From assembly GCA_021774195.1 (NCBI GenBank), contig JAJFJJ010000121.1:1-40843 (forward strand): a stretch of 40,843 nucleotides of DNA, given 5' to 3'. This stretch comes from Nitrosomonas sp. Its GTDB lineage: Bacteria; Pseudomonadota; Gammaproteobacteria; Burkholderiales; Nitrosomonadaceae. How positions within the stretch are numbered: position 1 is the stretch's first letter; every line of letters begins with the position of its first letter. The translations under genes and the position numbers were made by a program. Below the pieces are notes generated by a model. That model did no database searches. It had not been told where the DNA came from and was given only the letters and a program-made list of their open reading frames with translations. Shown here piece after piece: positions 25,327 to 32,818 of this stretch.

Positions 25327-27593
25327 GAATTAAGTGCGGCGTTATTTATATCTTATTGTTAATTCTGGTCAGTGGCTGTGCGATCAATAATAAAACCTTT
25401 GAGACCAGGAACCAAGCATTCTCTGAAGCACAGGAATCAATCCAGAATGGTGAATTAGTACTTGGATTACAAAAACTGGAACAGGCCGCACAAGAAGAAC
25501 CTGATAACAAAGAAATTAGAACCGCACTTGTTCGTCAGAGAGAAGAAATACCCAGAAAATTAGTTTCAGAAGCAGATAATATGCGTTTATCAGGTGATTT
25601 GGAAACTGCTGAACAATTATTTGATTACATTTTGGAGTTATTTCCACGTTATGAGAGAGCCCTGTCGGGTTTGGCAGCACTTGAACGGGAGCGGCATCAT
25701 ATTGCATCGATTGATTATGCGCGCGAATTATTGGCACTCAATGATGTTGAGGGGGCCGAGCAGACTGTCAGGGCTGTTTTGCAGGAAAACCCAGAGCAAA
25801 CGCATGCGCGTCAATTGATTCAGGAAATTAGTCAATTGGTTGCACGTAATGAGAGTAAAGGATTAACGCTTGAAACTGCATTTAAAGAACCTTTTACCAT
25901 GGAATTTCGTGATACGGATCTGAAAACGGTTTTTGAACTTATGGCCAAAACAGCCGGCATTAACTTCGTGTTTGATAAAGATGTGCGGCAGGAAGCAAAG
26001 ATTTCTCTTTTTGTACGAGATAATAGTGTTGAAGATATTTTGAATTTGATTCTAATGACTAACCAATTGGCTTATACGATATTAAATAAAAATTCATTAA
26101 TGATTTATCCGAAAACACCGGCTAAACAAAAGGAATATCAAGAGTTGGTCGTGCGTAGTTTTCAAATCGCACATACCGATGTCAAACAAATGGTGGCTAT
26201 GGTAAGAGGTCTGGTGAAAGCTAAAGATATTTATGTTAACGAGCAGTTGAACCTCTTTATTATGCGCGATACATTAGAAGCCATTCGGGTGGTTGAAAAA
26301 CTGGTAGCGTTGAATGATTTGCCCGAACCGGAAGTGATGCTTGAAGTTGTGATTATGACTATTTCAAGGACTAATAACTTTCAATTGGGCCCAAAACTTC
26401 CAACCTCTGCGACATTTAGTGCAATACCAGGGGTAACAGAAGCTTCAGTACTCAGTGATTTTGGTTTTGATGGACTTAAAAACTTTACGATGAGCCATAC
26501 AGCAGCGATAGATTTTGCTCAAGGCTTCTCAAGTGCCGATATTCTTTCAAATCCTCGTATTCGGGTAAAAAATCGTGAGGCAGCAAAAATTCATGTTGGC
26601 ACAAGAGAGCCGGTGTTTTCGGCAAATGTTGCGGCTGGTGTGTCTGCCGTTGTTACCTCAACGCCAACTTATCTTGATTTAGGAATAAAATTAGACGTTG
26701 AGCCTATAATTGGTTTGAATAATGATGTGACAATGAAAGTTACTCTTGAGGTTAGTCAAAAAGGAGAGGATGTAAGTGGACCTGGTGGGGCAACGGCACC
26801 AAGAATATCGACCAGCAATGCTGAAACCTTGTTAACGTTAAAAGATGGTGAAACTCAAGTATTGGGCGGGTTGATCCAAGATAACGAGAATAAGGGCTTG
26901 ACTGGTTTGGCTGGTTTGTTAAATATTCCAGGGCTTGACCGGTTGACCGGAAGCCAAAAGATAGACCGCACTAAAAGTGAACTTATTCTGTTGATTACCC
27001 CACGTATCGTACAGAATCTTACTCAACCGACTAACCTGGAAAGTGAATTTTATTTTGGTACTTCCAATGATGCTGGAAGGCTGCCGATTAAGATTAATAA
27101 GACTTCACCTGGGTCACTTGCTATGGCACCAAGTGGTAGCGGCGGCAGAGGAGGCGCTTCTAGAATGAATAGAGCCTCTAATCCGTTATCACCACAGAAT
27201 GGGCAGGCAACACCAAACCCTTTTGCACAAAGTGCGGCATCAACAGAGCCGACAATAACAATACAGGCACCAGCAAATGTTGGTTTGGATAAAGAGTTTT
27301 CAACGCGGGTACGCATGGTTGGTGCAAGAAGTTCTGTAACTTCAGAGGTGGAAGTAAGCTATGCAACAGATGTGCTGGAATTAATAGGTGTTGATGACAA
27401 TTCTGGAGTACAGTCAATTAAGCTTGGTAAAGACGAAGAAACCGGTATGTCGGCACTACTCCGATTTAAAGTAGTGACCGCTAACCCAGGAACAACAGAA
27501 GTCAGTATTCAAAGCGCAAGCGCTGAAGATACTGTAAGTGGCGAGTCTATCGATGTGAATATGCCCGAACCATCGATTATTAATATCCAATAA
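25323..27593 (+). CDS. gspD: Lipoprotein secretin with TPR start and cohesin-like tail (GspD/MshL family)
   Basis: A 756-residue outer-membrane channel subunit. A lipoprotein signal ends in LVSGC with C19. Residues 30-175 are helical repeats of TPR type. An STN/N0 domain (about 191-262) opens with FTMEFRDTDLKTVFELMAK, and an N1-like domain follows at 275-332. The secretin core (about 335-570) has FSSADILSNPRIRVKN, VLGGLIQDNENKGLTG and the closing LILLITPRIV. After a Gly/Ser/Asn-rich linker (about 590-640) the last 100 residues (ITIQAPANVGLDKEF, then VEVSYATDVLELIGV) look like a cohesin-type beta domain. Fused TPR and cohesin domains are unusual for a classical GspD. Because the lipid anchor is its own, no pilotin may be needed. 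Confidence 0.9.
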   Translation: MRIKCGVIYILLLILVSGCAINNKTFETRNQAFSEAQESIQNGELVLGLQKLEQAAQEEPDNKEIRTALVRQREEIPRKLVSEADNMRLSGDLETAEQLFDYILELFPRYERALSGLAALERERHHIASIDYARELLALNDVEGAEQTVRAVLQENPEQTHARQLIQEISQLVARNESKGLTLETAFKEPFTMEFRDTDLKTVFELMAKTAGINFVFDKDVRQEAKISLFVRDNSVEDILNLILMTNQLAYTILNKNSLMIYPKTPAKQKEYQELVVRSFQIAHTDVKQMVAMVRGLVKAKDIYVNEQLNLFIMRDTLEAIRVVEKLVALNDLPEPEVMLEVVIMTISRTNNFQLGPKLPTSATFSAIPGVTEASVLSDFGFDGLKNFTMSHTAAIDFAQGFSSADILSNPRIRVKNREAAKIHVGTREPVFSANVAAGVSAVVTSTPTYLDLGIKLDVEPIIGLNNDVTMKVTLEVSQKGEDVSGPGGATAPRISTSNAETLLTLKDGETQVLGGLIQDNENKGLTGLAGLLNIPGLDRLTGSQKIDRTKSELILLITPRIVQNLTQPTNLESEFYFGTSNDAGRLPIKINKTSPGSLAMAPSGSGGRGGASRMNRASNPLSPQNGQATPNPFAQSAASTEPTITIQAPANVGLDKEFSTRVRMVGARSSVTSEVEVSYATDVLELIGVDDNSGVQSIKLGKDEETGMSALLRFKVVTANPGTTEVSIQSASAEDTVSGESIDVNMPEPSIINIQ

Positions 27594-27606
27594 TTGATCG
27601 ATTAAT

Positions 27607-28116
27607 ATGAATTTATCCAGAATGCAGACAAAGCGTAATGGTTTTACACTGATTGAATTGATGATTGTGGTTGCCATTATGGCAGTATTGGCATCTGCTG
27701 CTATGCCGCTACGTGAGCTTATGGTGAAGCGTGAAAAAGAGCAGGAGTTACGTATTGCGTTAAGGCAAATACGCATTGCGATAGATGCCTACAAACAAGC
27801 AGTGGATGATGGGCGTGTCGAGAAGAAAGAAGATGAATCTGGTTATCCACCCAGGCTTGATGATTTGGTTTCGGGTGTGCCCGACATTAAAAGCGCGGAA
27901 AAAAAGGTCATTTACTTCCTGCGAAGACTACCACGTGACCCAATGTTTGAGGATTTAGATGTGGCCGGAGCTTTAGAAACACCGGCGGCAGAGACTTGGG
28001 GAACACGCAGCTACGAAAGTCCGCCGGATAATCCGCAGGAAGGAGATGATGTGTTTGATGTGTTTTCCCGTTCAGAAAAGATCGGTACAAACGGTAAAGA
28101 GTATAGCGAATGGTGA
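27607..28116 (+). CDS. Pilin-like/pseudopilin protein 1
   Basis: A 169-residue prepilin with the class III cleavage site NG/FTLIELMIVV after a 13-residue leader, and the KREKEQELRIALRQIRIAIDAYKQA helix found in GspG-like minor pseudopilins. The C-terminal part includes PPRLDDLVSGVP and RRLPRDPM, as in GspG, but it has no calcium loop. It starts 13 bp after the secretin gene and belongs to the same operon. Confidence 0.85.
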   Translation: MNLSRMQTKRNGFTLIELMIVVAIMAVLASAAMPLRELMVKREKEQELRIALRQIRIAIDAYKQAVDDGRVEKKEDESGYPPRLDDLVSGVPDIKSAEKKVIYFLRRLPRDPMFEDLDVAGALETPAAETWGTRSYESPPDNPQEGDDVFDVFSRSEKIGTNGKEYSEW

Positions 28117-28120
28117 CAAG

Positions 28121-28504
28121 GTGTGGATAAATAAAAGCCAACGTGGTTTTACATTAATTGAATTACTGGTAGTCATGGCAATTATTGCAACTTTGCTCAG
28201 TATGGTTGCGCCACGTTATTTTCATTCTATCGATAAGGCCAAAGAAGCGGTTTTGCGTCAGGACCTGGCCATCATGCGAGATGCCATTGATCAATTCTAT
28301 GCGGACATGGGAAAATACCCAGCGGATCTGGAAGAATTGGTGGATCGTAGATATTTACGTCGTATACCGGTTGATCCCTTGACCGACAGTGACGCCACCT
28401 GGATTGCAGTGCCACCCATGAATGAGGAGGAAGAAGGGGTCTACGACGTTCATAGTGGTTACAAGGGTCTGGCGTTAGATGGGTCCTATTATGAAGAGTG
28501 GTAA
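28121..28504 (+). CDS. Pilin-like/pseudopilin protein 2
   Basis: A prepilin of about 127 residues with the leader INKSQRG/FTLIELLVVMA and the GspG-like pattern DQFYADMGKYPADLEELVDRRYLRRIPVDPLTD. I chose GTG at 28121, which gives a short normal leader and starts 4 bp after the previous stop. The frame could also open at ATG 28046, overlapping the previous gene by 71 bp with a long leader. The ribosome site is not clear for either. It ends with a YYEEW motif, similar to the ending of protein 1 (EYSEW). Confidence 0.85.
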   Translation: MWINKSQRGFTLIELLVVMAIIATLLSMVAPRYFHSIDKAKEAVLRQDLAIMRDAIDQFYADMGKYPADLEELVDRRYLRRIPVDPLTDSDATWIAVPPMNEEEEGVYDVHSGYKGLALDGSYYEEW

Positions 28505-28524
28505 CCCAGTCCCAACTTCTTTCG

Positions 28525-29211
28525 ATGAGAAATAACCTACATCACTTACAACAAGGCTTTGTTTATCTCTGGGCTATGTTTGCGGTAACCATTGCAGGCG
28601 TAGTTTTAGCTGGAACGAGTCAGACCTGGCAAGTCAAGATACAACGGGAAAAAGAGCAAGAGCTTTTGTTTATCGGTGAGGAATTTCGTAACGCGTTTAT
28701 GTCGTATTATGATAGCTCGCCAGGTAACCCGAAAGAGTATCCGGATACCCTAGAGGAACTTCTTCAAGATACTCGTGGCCCGGTTATGAAACGACACCTG
28801 AGAAAAGTATATACAGACCCGATGACCATGGAAGAAGACTGGGGGTTGGTGGAAGAATCTCCTCCCGAAGAAAGTTCTGGAATGGGGTCAAACGTTAAAG
28901 GGGGTATTGTGGGCGTATATAGCTTATCGAACAAAAAACCAATCAAAAAAGAAAACTTTCCTGAACACTTTGCTGGTTTCTCAGAAGCGGAAACTTATCA
29001 AGACTGGGCGTTTGCTTTTACACAGGATGGTGGCCCCGGTCAGACGCAGCAAACGGAACAGAATCAACAGCAATCAGGCGGCAAACCGTCATCTTCTGCT
29101 TCACCTTTTGGTTCGCCATCTCAGTCGCAATCACAATCTTCTTCGACTTCACCGTTTTCATCACAATCTTCTTCAACCTCATCGTCATCTTCGCCATTTG
29201 CAACACCATAA
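28525..29211 (+). CDS. Pilin-like protein 3 with Ser/Gln-rich tail
   Basis: A 228-residue protein from ATG 28525 (a GTG at 28498 would add nine residues). The N-terminus QQGFVYLWAMFAVTIAG looks like a prepilin helix, but the mature residue 5 is not Glu (it is Trp or Leu depending on alignment), which would make it a non-standard pilin. The helix continues into QREKEQELLFIGEEFRNAF. The last 65 residues are almost only Ser, Gln, Pro, Gly and Phe in repeated units such as SQSQSSSTSPF. That tail could be extracellular and flexible. It is the last gene of the secretion operon; a MITE family 2 end begins two bases after its stop codon. Confidence 0.75.
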   Translation: MRNNLHHLQQGFVYLWAMFAVTIAGVVLAGTSQTWQVKIQREKEQELLFIGEEFRNAFMSYYDSSPGNPKEYPDTLEELLQDTRGPVMKRHLRKVYTDPMTMEEDWGLVEESPPEESSGMGSNVKGGIVGVYSLSNKKPIKKENFPEHFAGFSEAETYQDWAFAFTQDGGPGQTQQTEQNQQQSGGKPSSSASPFGSPSQSQSQSSSTSPFSSQSSSTSSSSSPFATP

Positions 29212-29212
29212 A

Positions 29213-29231
29213 AGGGCACCTCTAAGAATCC
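29213..29231 (+). repeat. Solo end of MITE family 2
   Basis: AGGGCACCTCTAAGAATCC differs by one base from the 17-bp terminus of the element at 30362-30504. No second end follows nearby, so it is a remnant. It sits right after the last gene of the secretion operon. Confidence 0.7.
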
Positions 29232-29410
29232 GCGCTGTACGCTATAGCAATGATCAAGCTCATGAAATAAATTCAAATTTAAGTAGGCAAATTTTTAAAT
29301 GGAAGTTATTAGAATGAGAAATTTCACCACTTTCTTACTGTGGGTAAACATGGTATTCTGAACTGAGGTTGTGTTATTCAATAGATGTCTTTTTAGGATT
29401 ATTAAATATT

Positions 29411-30118
29411 ATGGCAATATCAGCTGAACGCACACTTGCTTGGCTTTCAGTTATCAAAGAATTCCAAGCACTTTCTCTAACAGATCTGGAGGCTATCGCT
29501 CAGGTTTGTAACATGCAGCCATTTAAAGTTGGTCAAAATATTGTTAGATATCATGATAATACAGACAGCGTTTTCTTTATTATACAAGGAGGTATCCGAG
29601 TTACTTACAATGCTTTATCTGGACAGGAAGTTATTTTATGTGACTTGTCAGGTGGAGAGATGTTTGGTGAGTTAACGGCTATTGATAGTCAGCCTCGTTC
29701 CGCAACTGTGGTCGCGAAGACAGATGGATTACTAGCAACCATGCCTGCCTCGGCTTTCATGAATCTAATTTACGCCAACCCGAAAATTGCGGAAGCCATA
29801 TTAAAAAGACTTACCGGACAGATTAGACGGCTTACTGAACGGGTCTATGACTTTAGCACACTGGCTGTACGCAATCGCATTCATGCGGAGTTGCTACGTT
29901 TAGCCCGAATTCACATGACAACCAAAAACGAGGCAATAATTTCCCCCCCTCCGACTCATGTTGATATCGCAAATTTTGTCAGTACCCATCGTGAAGCTGT
30001 CACTCGCGAATTGAACATTTTGGCAAAAGAAAAGTTGATTACACGGACAAAACAGATGTTACATGTACATGATGTTTCAAAGTTAGCGACCATGGTCAAT
30101 GAAGTACGCGGGGAATGA
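29411..30118 (+). CDS. Crp/Fnr-family transcription regulator
   Basis: A 235-residue regulator with an N-terminal cyclic-nucleotide-binding-like domain: VRYHDNTDSVFFIIQGGIRV, then the phosphate-binding cassette FGELTAIDSQPRSATVVA with Glu and Arg. The C-terminal winged helix-turn-helix (about 160-230) has VDIANFVSTHREAVTRELNIL as the recognition unit. There is no Cys cluster of the FNR type, so it senses cyclic AMP or another nucleotide rather than oxygen through an iron-sulfur cluster. The cassette is intact, which supports nucleotide binding. I chose ATG 29411; a TTG at 29369 would add 14 residues. It is close to the end of the secretion operon but 200 bp away, and appears separate. Targets cannot be told from the sequence. 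Confidence 0.92.
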   Translation: MAISAERTLAWLSVIKEFQALSLTDLEAIAQVCNMQPFKVGQNIVRYHDNTDSVFFIIQGGIRVTYNALSGQEVILCDLSGGEMFGELTAIDSQPRSATVVAKTDGLLATMPASAFMNLIYANPKIAEAILKRLTGQIRRLTERVYDFSTLAVRNRIHAELLRLARIHMTTKNEAIISPPPTHVDIANFVSTHREAVTRELNILAKEKLITRTKQMLHVHDVSKLATMVNEVRGE

Positions 30119-30361
30119 TAAGACCAAAGCATATTACCTAAAGCAAACCCGCAGGGCGACCACAAAATGTCCCGTCACCGCGTTGCAGCAGTTGCCAAGG
30201 GAATAACCATTGTCTTCGTGCTGCGTCTTGCGACGAAACATTTTTTAATCGCTGTATCCGTCAATATCAAGTAGACGGAGTACTAGGAAGAACTTAATAA
30301 GAAAAATTGAAATTTAGTTTCATGCCAAACGCTCCTCTCCCCCTTTCAATTTAATATTTTC

Positions 30362-30504
30362 AGGGCACCTCTAAAAATTCAGATTTCTAAACAAGACAAG
30401 GCGAGAACAAAAAATATTGATGCAGCATATAGCTGATATGTAAGGAGATATTTTTTGTGAGTAACGCAGTATTGTGACGGAATATGGATTTTTAGAGGTG
30501 CCCT
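30362..30504. mobile_element. MITE-like element, family 2
   Basis: A 143-bp element with perfect 17-bp inverted ends AGGGCACCTCTAAAAAT. The interior has the pattern ACAAGGCG ... AACGCAG found in a wide class of proteobacterial MITEs. The same two words flank the centre of family 1, so the two families may share a common ancestor or host-factor sites. No transposase is inside. Confidence 0.85.
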
Positions 30505-30506
30505 TT

Positions 30507-30614
30507 AGATACAGTGCCCACAAAATGTTCGACATAAGGTGCAGTACACAGACAAGGGGTATCCTTGTCAAGAGACCTAACACTGTCAGTGGCGCTAAAA
30601 AGCTAACTGTATCT
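30507..30614. other. Inverted repeat with inner hairpin
   Basis: AGATACAGT (30507-30515) and ACTGTATCT (30606-30614) are perfect 9-bp arms around about 90 bases. Inside, GACAAGG-GGTAT-CCTTGTC (30551-30569) is a perfect 7-bp hairpin. It could be a structured RNA or a site for DNA rearrangement. There is no promoter I would trust, so it is reported as a structure only. Confidence 0.35.
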
Positions 30615-30745
30615 GTAACATCAAATTAAATGAATGCTTGTGTCAAATGTATACACATAACACTTGACGAAAAAGCATAGAATGCGTTTTACTTGCATCT
30701 GCCGACGTCATAATAATTAATATTTATTTTTAAGGAATTGATAAT

Positions 30746-30820
30746 ATGAAAAAGCTAATAATTATTGCTCTGATCATTTTTGGTGGTGGATACGCCTATT
30801 TGATGTATCAGTTTTTCTAG
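30746..30820 (+). CDS. Small membrane peptide, 24 residues
   Basis: A tiny reading frame with a strong ribosome site (TAAGGA, ten bases before ATG) encodes MKKLIIIALIIFGGGYAY and six further residues. The Lys-Lys start and the single hydrophobic helix suit an inner-membrane micropeptide. It ends four bases before the end of the convergent RidA gene. I do not know a named family. Support is the ribosome site, start context and membrane-like composition. Confidence 0.5.
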   Translation: MKKLIIIALIIFGGGYAYLMYQFF

Positions 30821-30823
30821 GAG

Positions 30824-31210
30824 TTAATCTGCACCAAGATAGGCCGTCACTTGAATCTCGATTTTCATACGAGGGTCTGACAGGCCAGCTGTTAACATCA
30901 TGGCAGCTGGTCTGACATCACCAAAATACTTACGTGTTACAGGCCAGCATTTTGGAAAATCATCAACATTGGGCAACACATAAGTGACACGCACCACATC
31001 CTTCAAGCTGGAACTAGCCTCATTCAATGCCTTCTGAATATTTTGGAAACACTGTTCCGTTTGTGCCAATAAGTCCTCAGAAATTGTCATGTTGCTATAG
31101 TCAAAACCGGTTGTCCCAGATACCATAACCCAATCTCCAGCAACAACAGCACGGGAATAACCAATTTCTTGTTCGAAGGTTGAACCTGAACTTATTAATT
31201 GACGCGACAT
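30824..31210 (-). CDS. RidA family protein (YjgF/YER057c/UK114)
   Basis: A 128-residue homotrimeric protein of the Rid family, members of which hydrolyse reactive enamine/imine intermediates made by PLP enzymes such as IlvA. The family pattern is present: SRAVVAGDWVMVSGTTGFD, then NIQKALNEASSSLKDVVRVTYVL and the C-terminal DPRMKIEIQVTAYL with the Arg at the expected place. The last sheet matches typical RidA, but the central part differs, so this could be an Rid2-7 type with another substrate. It faces the small peptide gene and stands divergent to sbcB. Confidence 0.9.
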   Translation of the reverse strand: MSRQLISSGSTFEQEIGYSRAVVAGDWVMVSGTTGFDYSNMTISEDLLAQTEQCFQNIQKALNEASSSLKDVVRVTYVLPNVDDFPKCWPVTRKYFGDVRPAAMMLTAGLSDPRMKIEIQVTAYLGAD

Positions 31211-31261
31211 TTCACCACTCCTTTTAAGTTAAATTAAAATTTTTAATATAGCTAGAAAACA

Positions 31262-32695
31262 ATGCTTACTTCATTATACTGGCATGATTATGAAACATTT
31301 GGTGCTGATCCCAGAAGGGACCGACCATCACAATTCGCCGGTTTAAGAACGGATGAAGCACTCAATGAAATCGGCGAACCGTTAGTCATTTATTGTAAAC
31401 CAAGCAAAGACATTTTGCCGCATCCCGTCGCTTGTTTATTGACAGGAATCACACCGCAGCTTGCAGACGAGCAGGGATTGCTTGAACCTGATTTCATTTG
31501 CCGTATTCATCATGAACTGTCACAAGCGGGGACGTGTGGCGTGGGTTATAACTCGGTGCGCTTTGATGATGAAGTAACACGCCACACGTTATACCGCAAC
31601 TTTTATGACCCTTATGCACGCGAATGGCAACAGGGGAATTCTCGCTGGGATATCATTGACCTGGCACGTATGACTTATGCACTACGCCCACAGGGTATTA
31701 CTTGGCCACAACATAACGACGGACAACCCAGCTTTCGTCTGGAAGACCTGACAGCCGCTAATGGCATCAGCCATGAATCCGCACATGACGCTTTATCAGA
31801 TGTGCGCGCTACTATAAGCCTAGCGCGTCTGCTACGTGACCGACAGCCACGCCTTTATGATTGGCTCTATCAATTGCGCAACAAACGCAAAGCTGCTGCC
31901 CAGCTTGATTTGATCAACCAAAATCCAGTGTTACATACGTCACGCATGTATCCGGCAACAATAGGTTGTACATCATTAGTCATGCCATTGATTGCCGAGC
32001 CAGGCAATAATAACAGTGTGCTGGTCTATGATCTGCGACATGACCCGGAGTTGTTTATGGATATGGACGAAGACGAATTGAATAAATACCTGTTTATACG
32101 CAATGAAGATTTACCGGAAGGGATGCAGCGTTTACCGGTCAAGTCAGTAAAAACCAACAAATGTCCTGCCATAGCGCCACGTAATACTTTAGATGCAGCT
32201 TCAATTGAGCGCATTGAAATTGAACCGGATAACTGCCACAAACATTGGCAAAAGTTACGTGACCATCCCGATTTTGCGCAACGTGTTGCTGCGGCCTACA
32301 CAAGCCGCGAATTTGAACCAAGTGCTGATGTTGATAGTGCCTTGTATGATGGATTTCTGGATAATACGGACGCTCCGCTATTGGCCCAAATACGTCGTGC
32401 CACCCCAGAATCATTGGCTCAAGCCAAGTTTGATTTTCATGATCAGCGTTTGCCGGAATTATTTTTTCGCTATCGCGCACGTAATTGGCCGGAAACACTG
32501 AGCACAAATGAAATGGAGCGATGGGAACAATTTCGCCAACAACGCTTAACCCAAGCGAGTCAAGGCAATCATGTTATTTATAATGAATATACCAAAAAAA
32601 TCAATTTGTTACGTGCAGAAAACATAGACAGCCAACAAGCTCAAAATGTCTGCAATGCGTTGGACGCTTGGGGGAAGCAGCTTTTAACATCGTGA
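31262..32695 (+). CDS. sbcB: Exodeoxyribonuclease I (SbcB)
   Basis: A 477-residue 3'-5' single-strand exonuclease of the DEDDh group. The motif I acids are D9 and E11 in WHDYETFG. Motif II is in GYNSVRFDDEVTRHTLYRNFYDPYAREW, and motif III SAHDALSDVRATISLA gives the His/Asp pair. The middle SH3-like and C-terminal helical domains match the E. coli enzyme (475 residues). It acts in recombination and mismatch repair. The RidA gene is divergent and the ilvA gene lies 123 bp downstream. Confidence 0.96.
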   Translation: MLTSLYWHDYETFGADPRRDRPSQFAGLRTDEALNEIGEPLVIYCKPSKDILPHPVACLLTGITPQLADEQGLLEPDFICRIHHELSQAGTCGVGYNSVRFDDEVTRHTLYRNFYDPYAREWQQGNSRWDIIDLARMTYALRPQGITWPQHNDGQPSFRLEDLTAANGISHESAHDALSDVRATISLARLLRDRQPRLYDWLYQLRNKRKAAAQLDLINQNPVLHTSRMYPATIGCTSLVMPLIAEPGNNNSVLVYDLRHDPELFMDMDEDELNKYLFIRNEDLPEGMQRLPVKSVKTNKCPAIAPRNTLDAASIERIEIEPDNCHKHWQKLRDHPDFAQRVAAAYTSREFEPSADVDSALYDGFLDNTDAPLLAQIRRATPESLAQAKFDFHDQRLPELFFRYRARNWPETLSTNEMERWEQFRQQRLTQASQGNHVIYNEYTKKINLLRAENIDSQQAQNVCNALDAWGKQLLTS

Positions 32696-32818
32696 GGTTT
32701 CTCTGAGAATTTGTATTTCGTCACCACAAAAATATTACCGCTGAAAGAATCGGTAGTTCCTGAATCACCAATTACAGATTAAAATGCTTGCCTATCATTT
32801 TGATCGGCTACTACCGTT

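Larger units (their letters stand above)
30119..30745. other. Intergenic region with MITE family 2 copy
   Basis: About 630 bp. It holds the family 2 element (30362-30504), a hairpin and a larger inverted repeat (30507-30614), and the start of a tiny gene at 30746. I see no other reading frame with coding character. Confidence 0.6.

Noticed and set aside
30507..30614. Integron attC-like site
   Set aside because: One RYYYAAC-like word (ACCTAAC) is present but there is no matching GTTRRRY partner in the right place.
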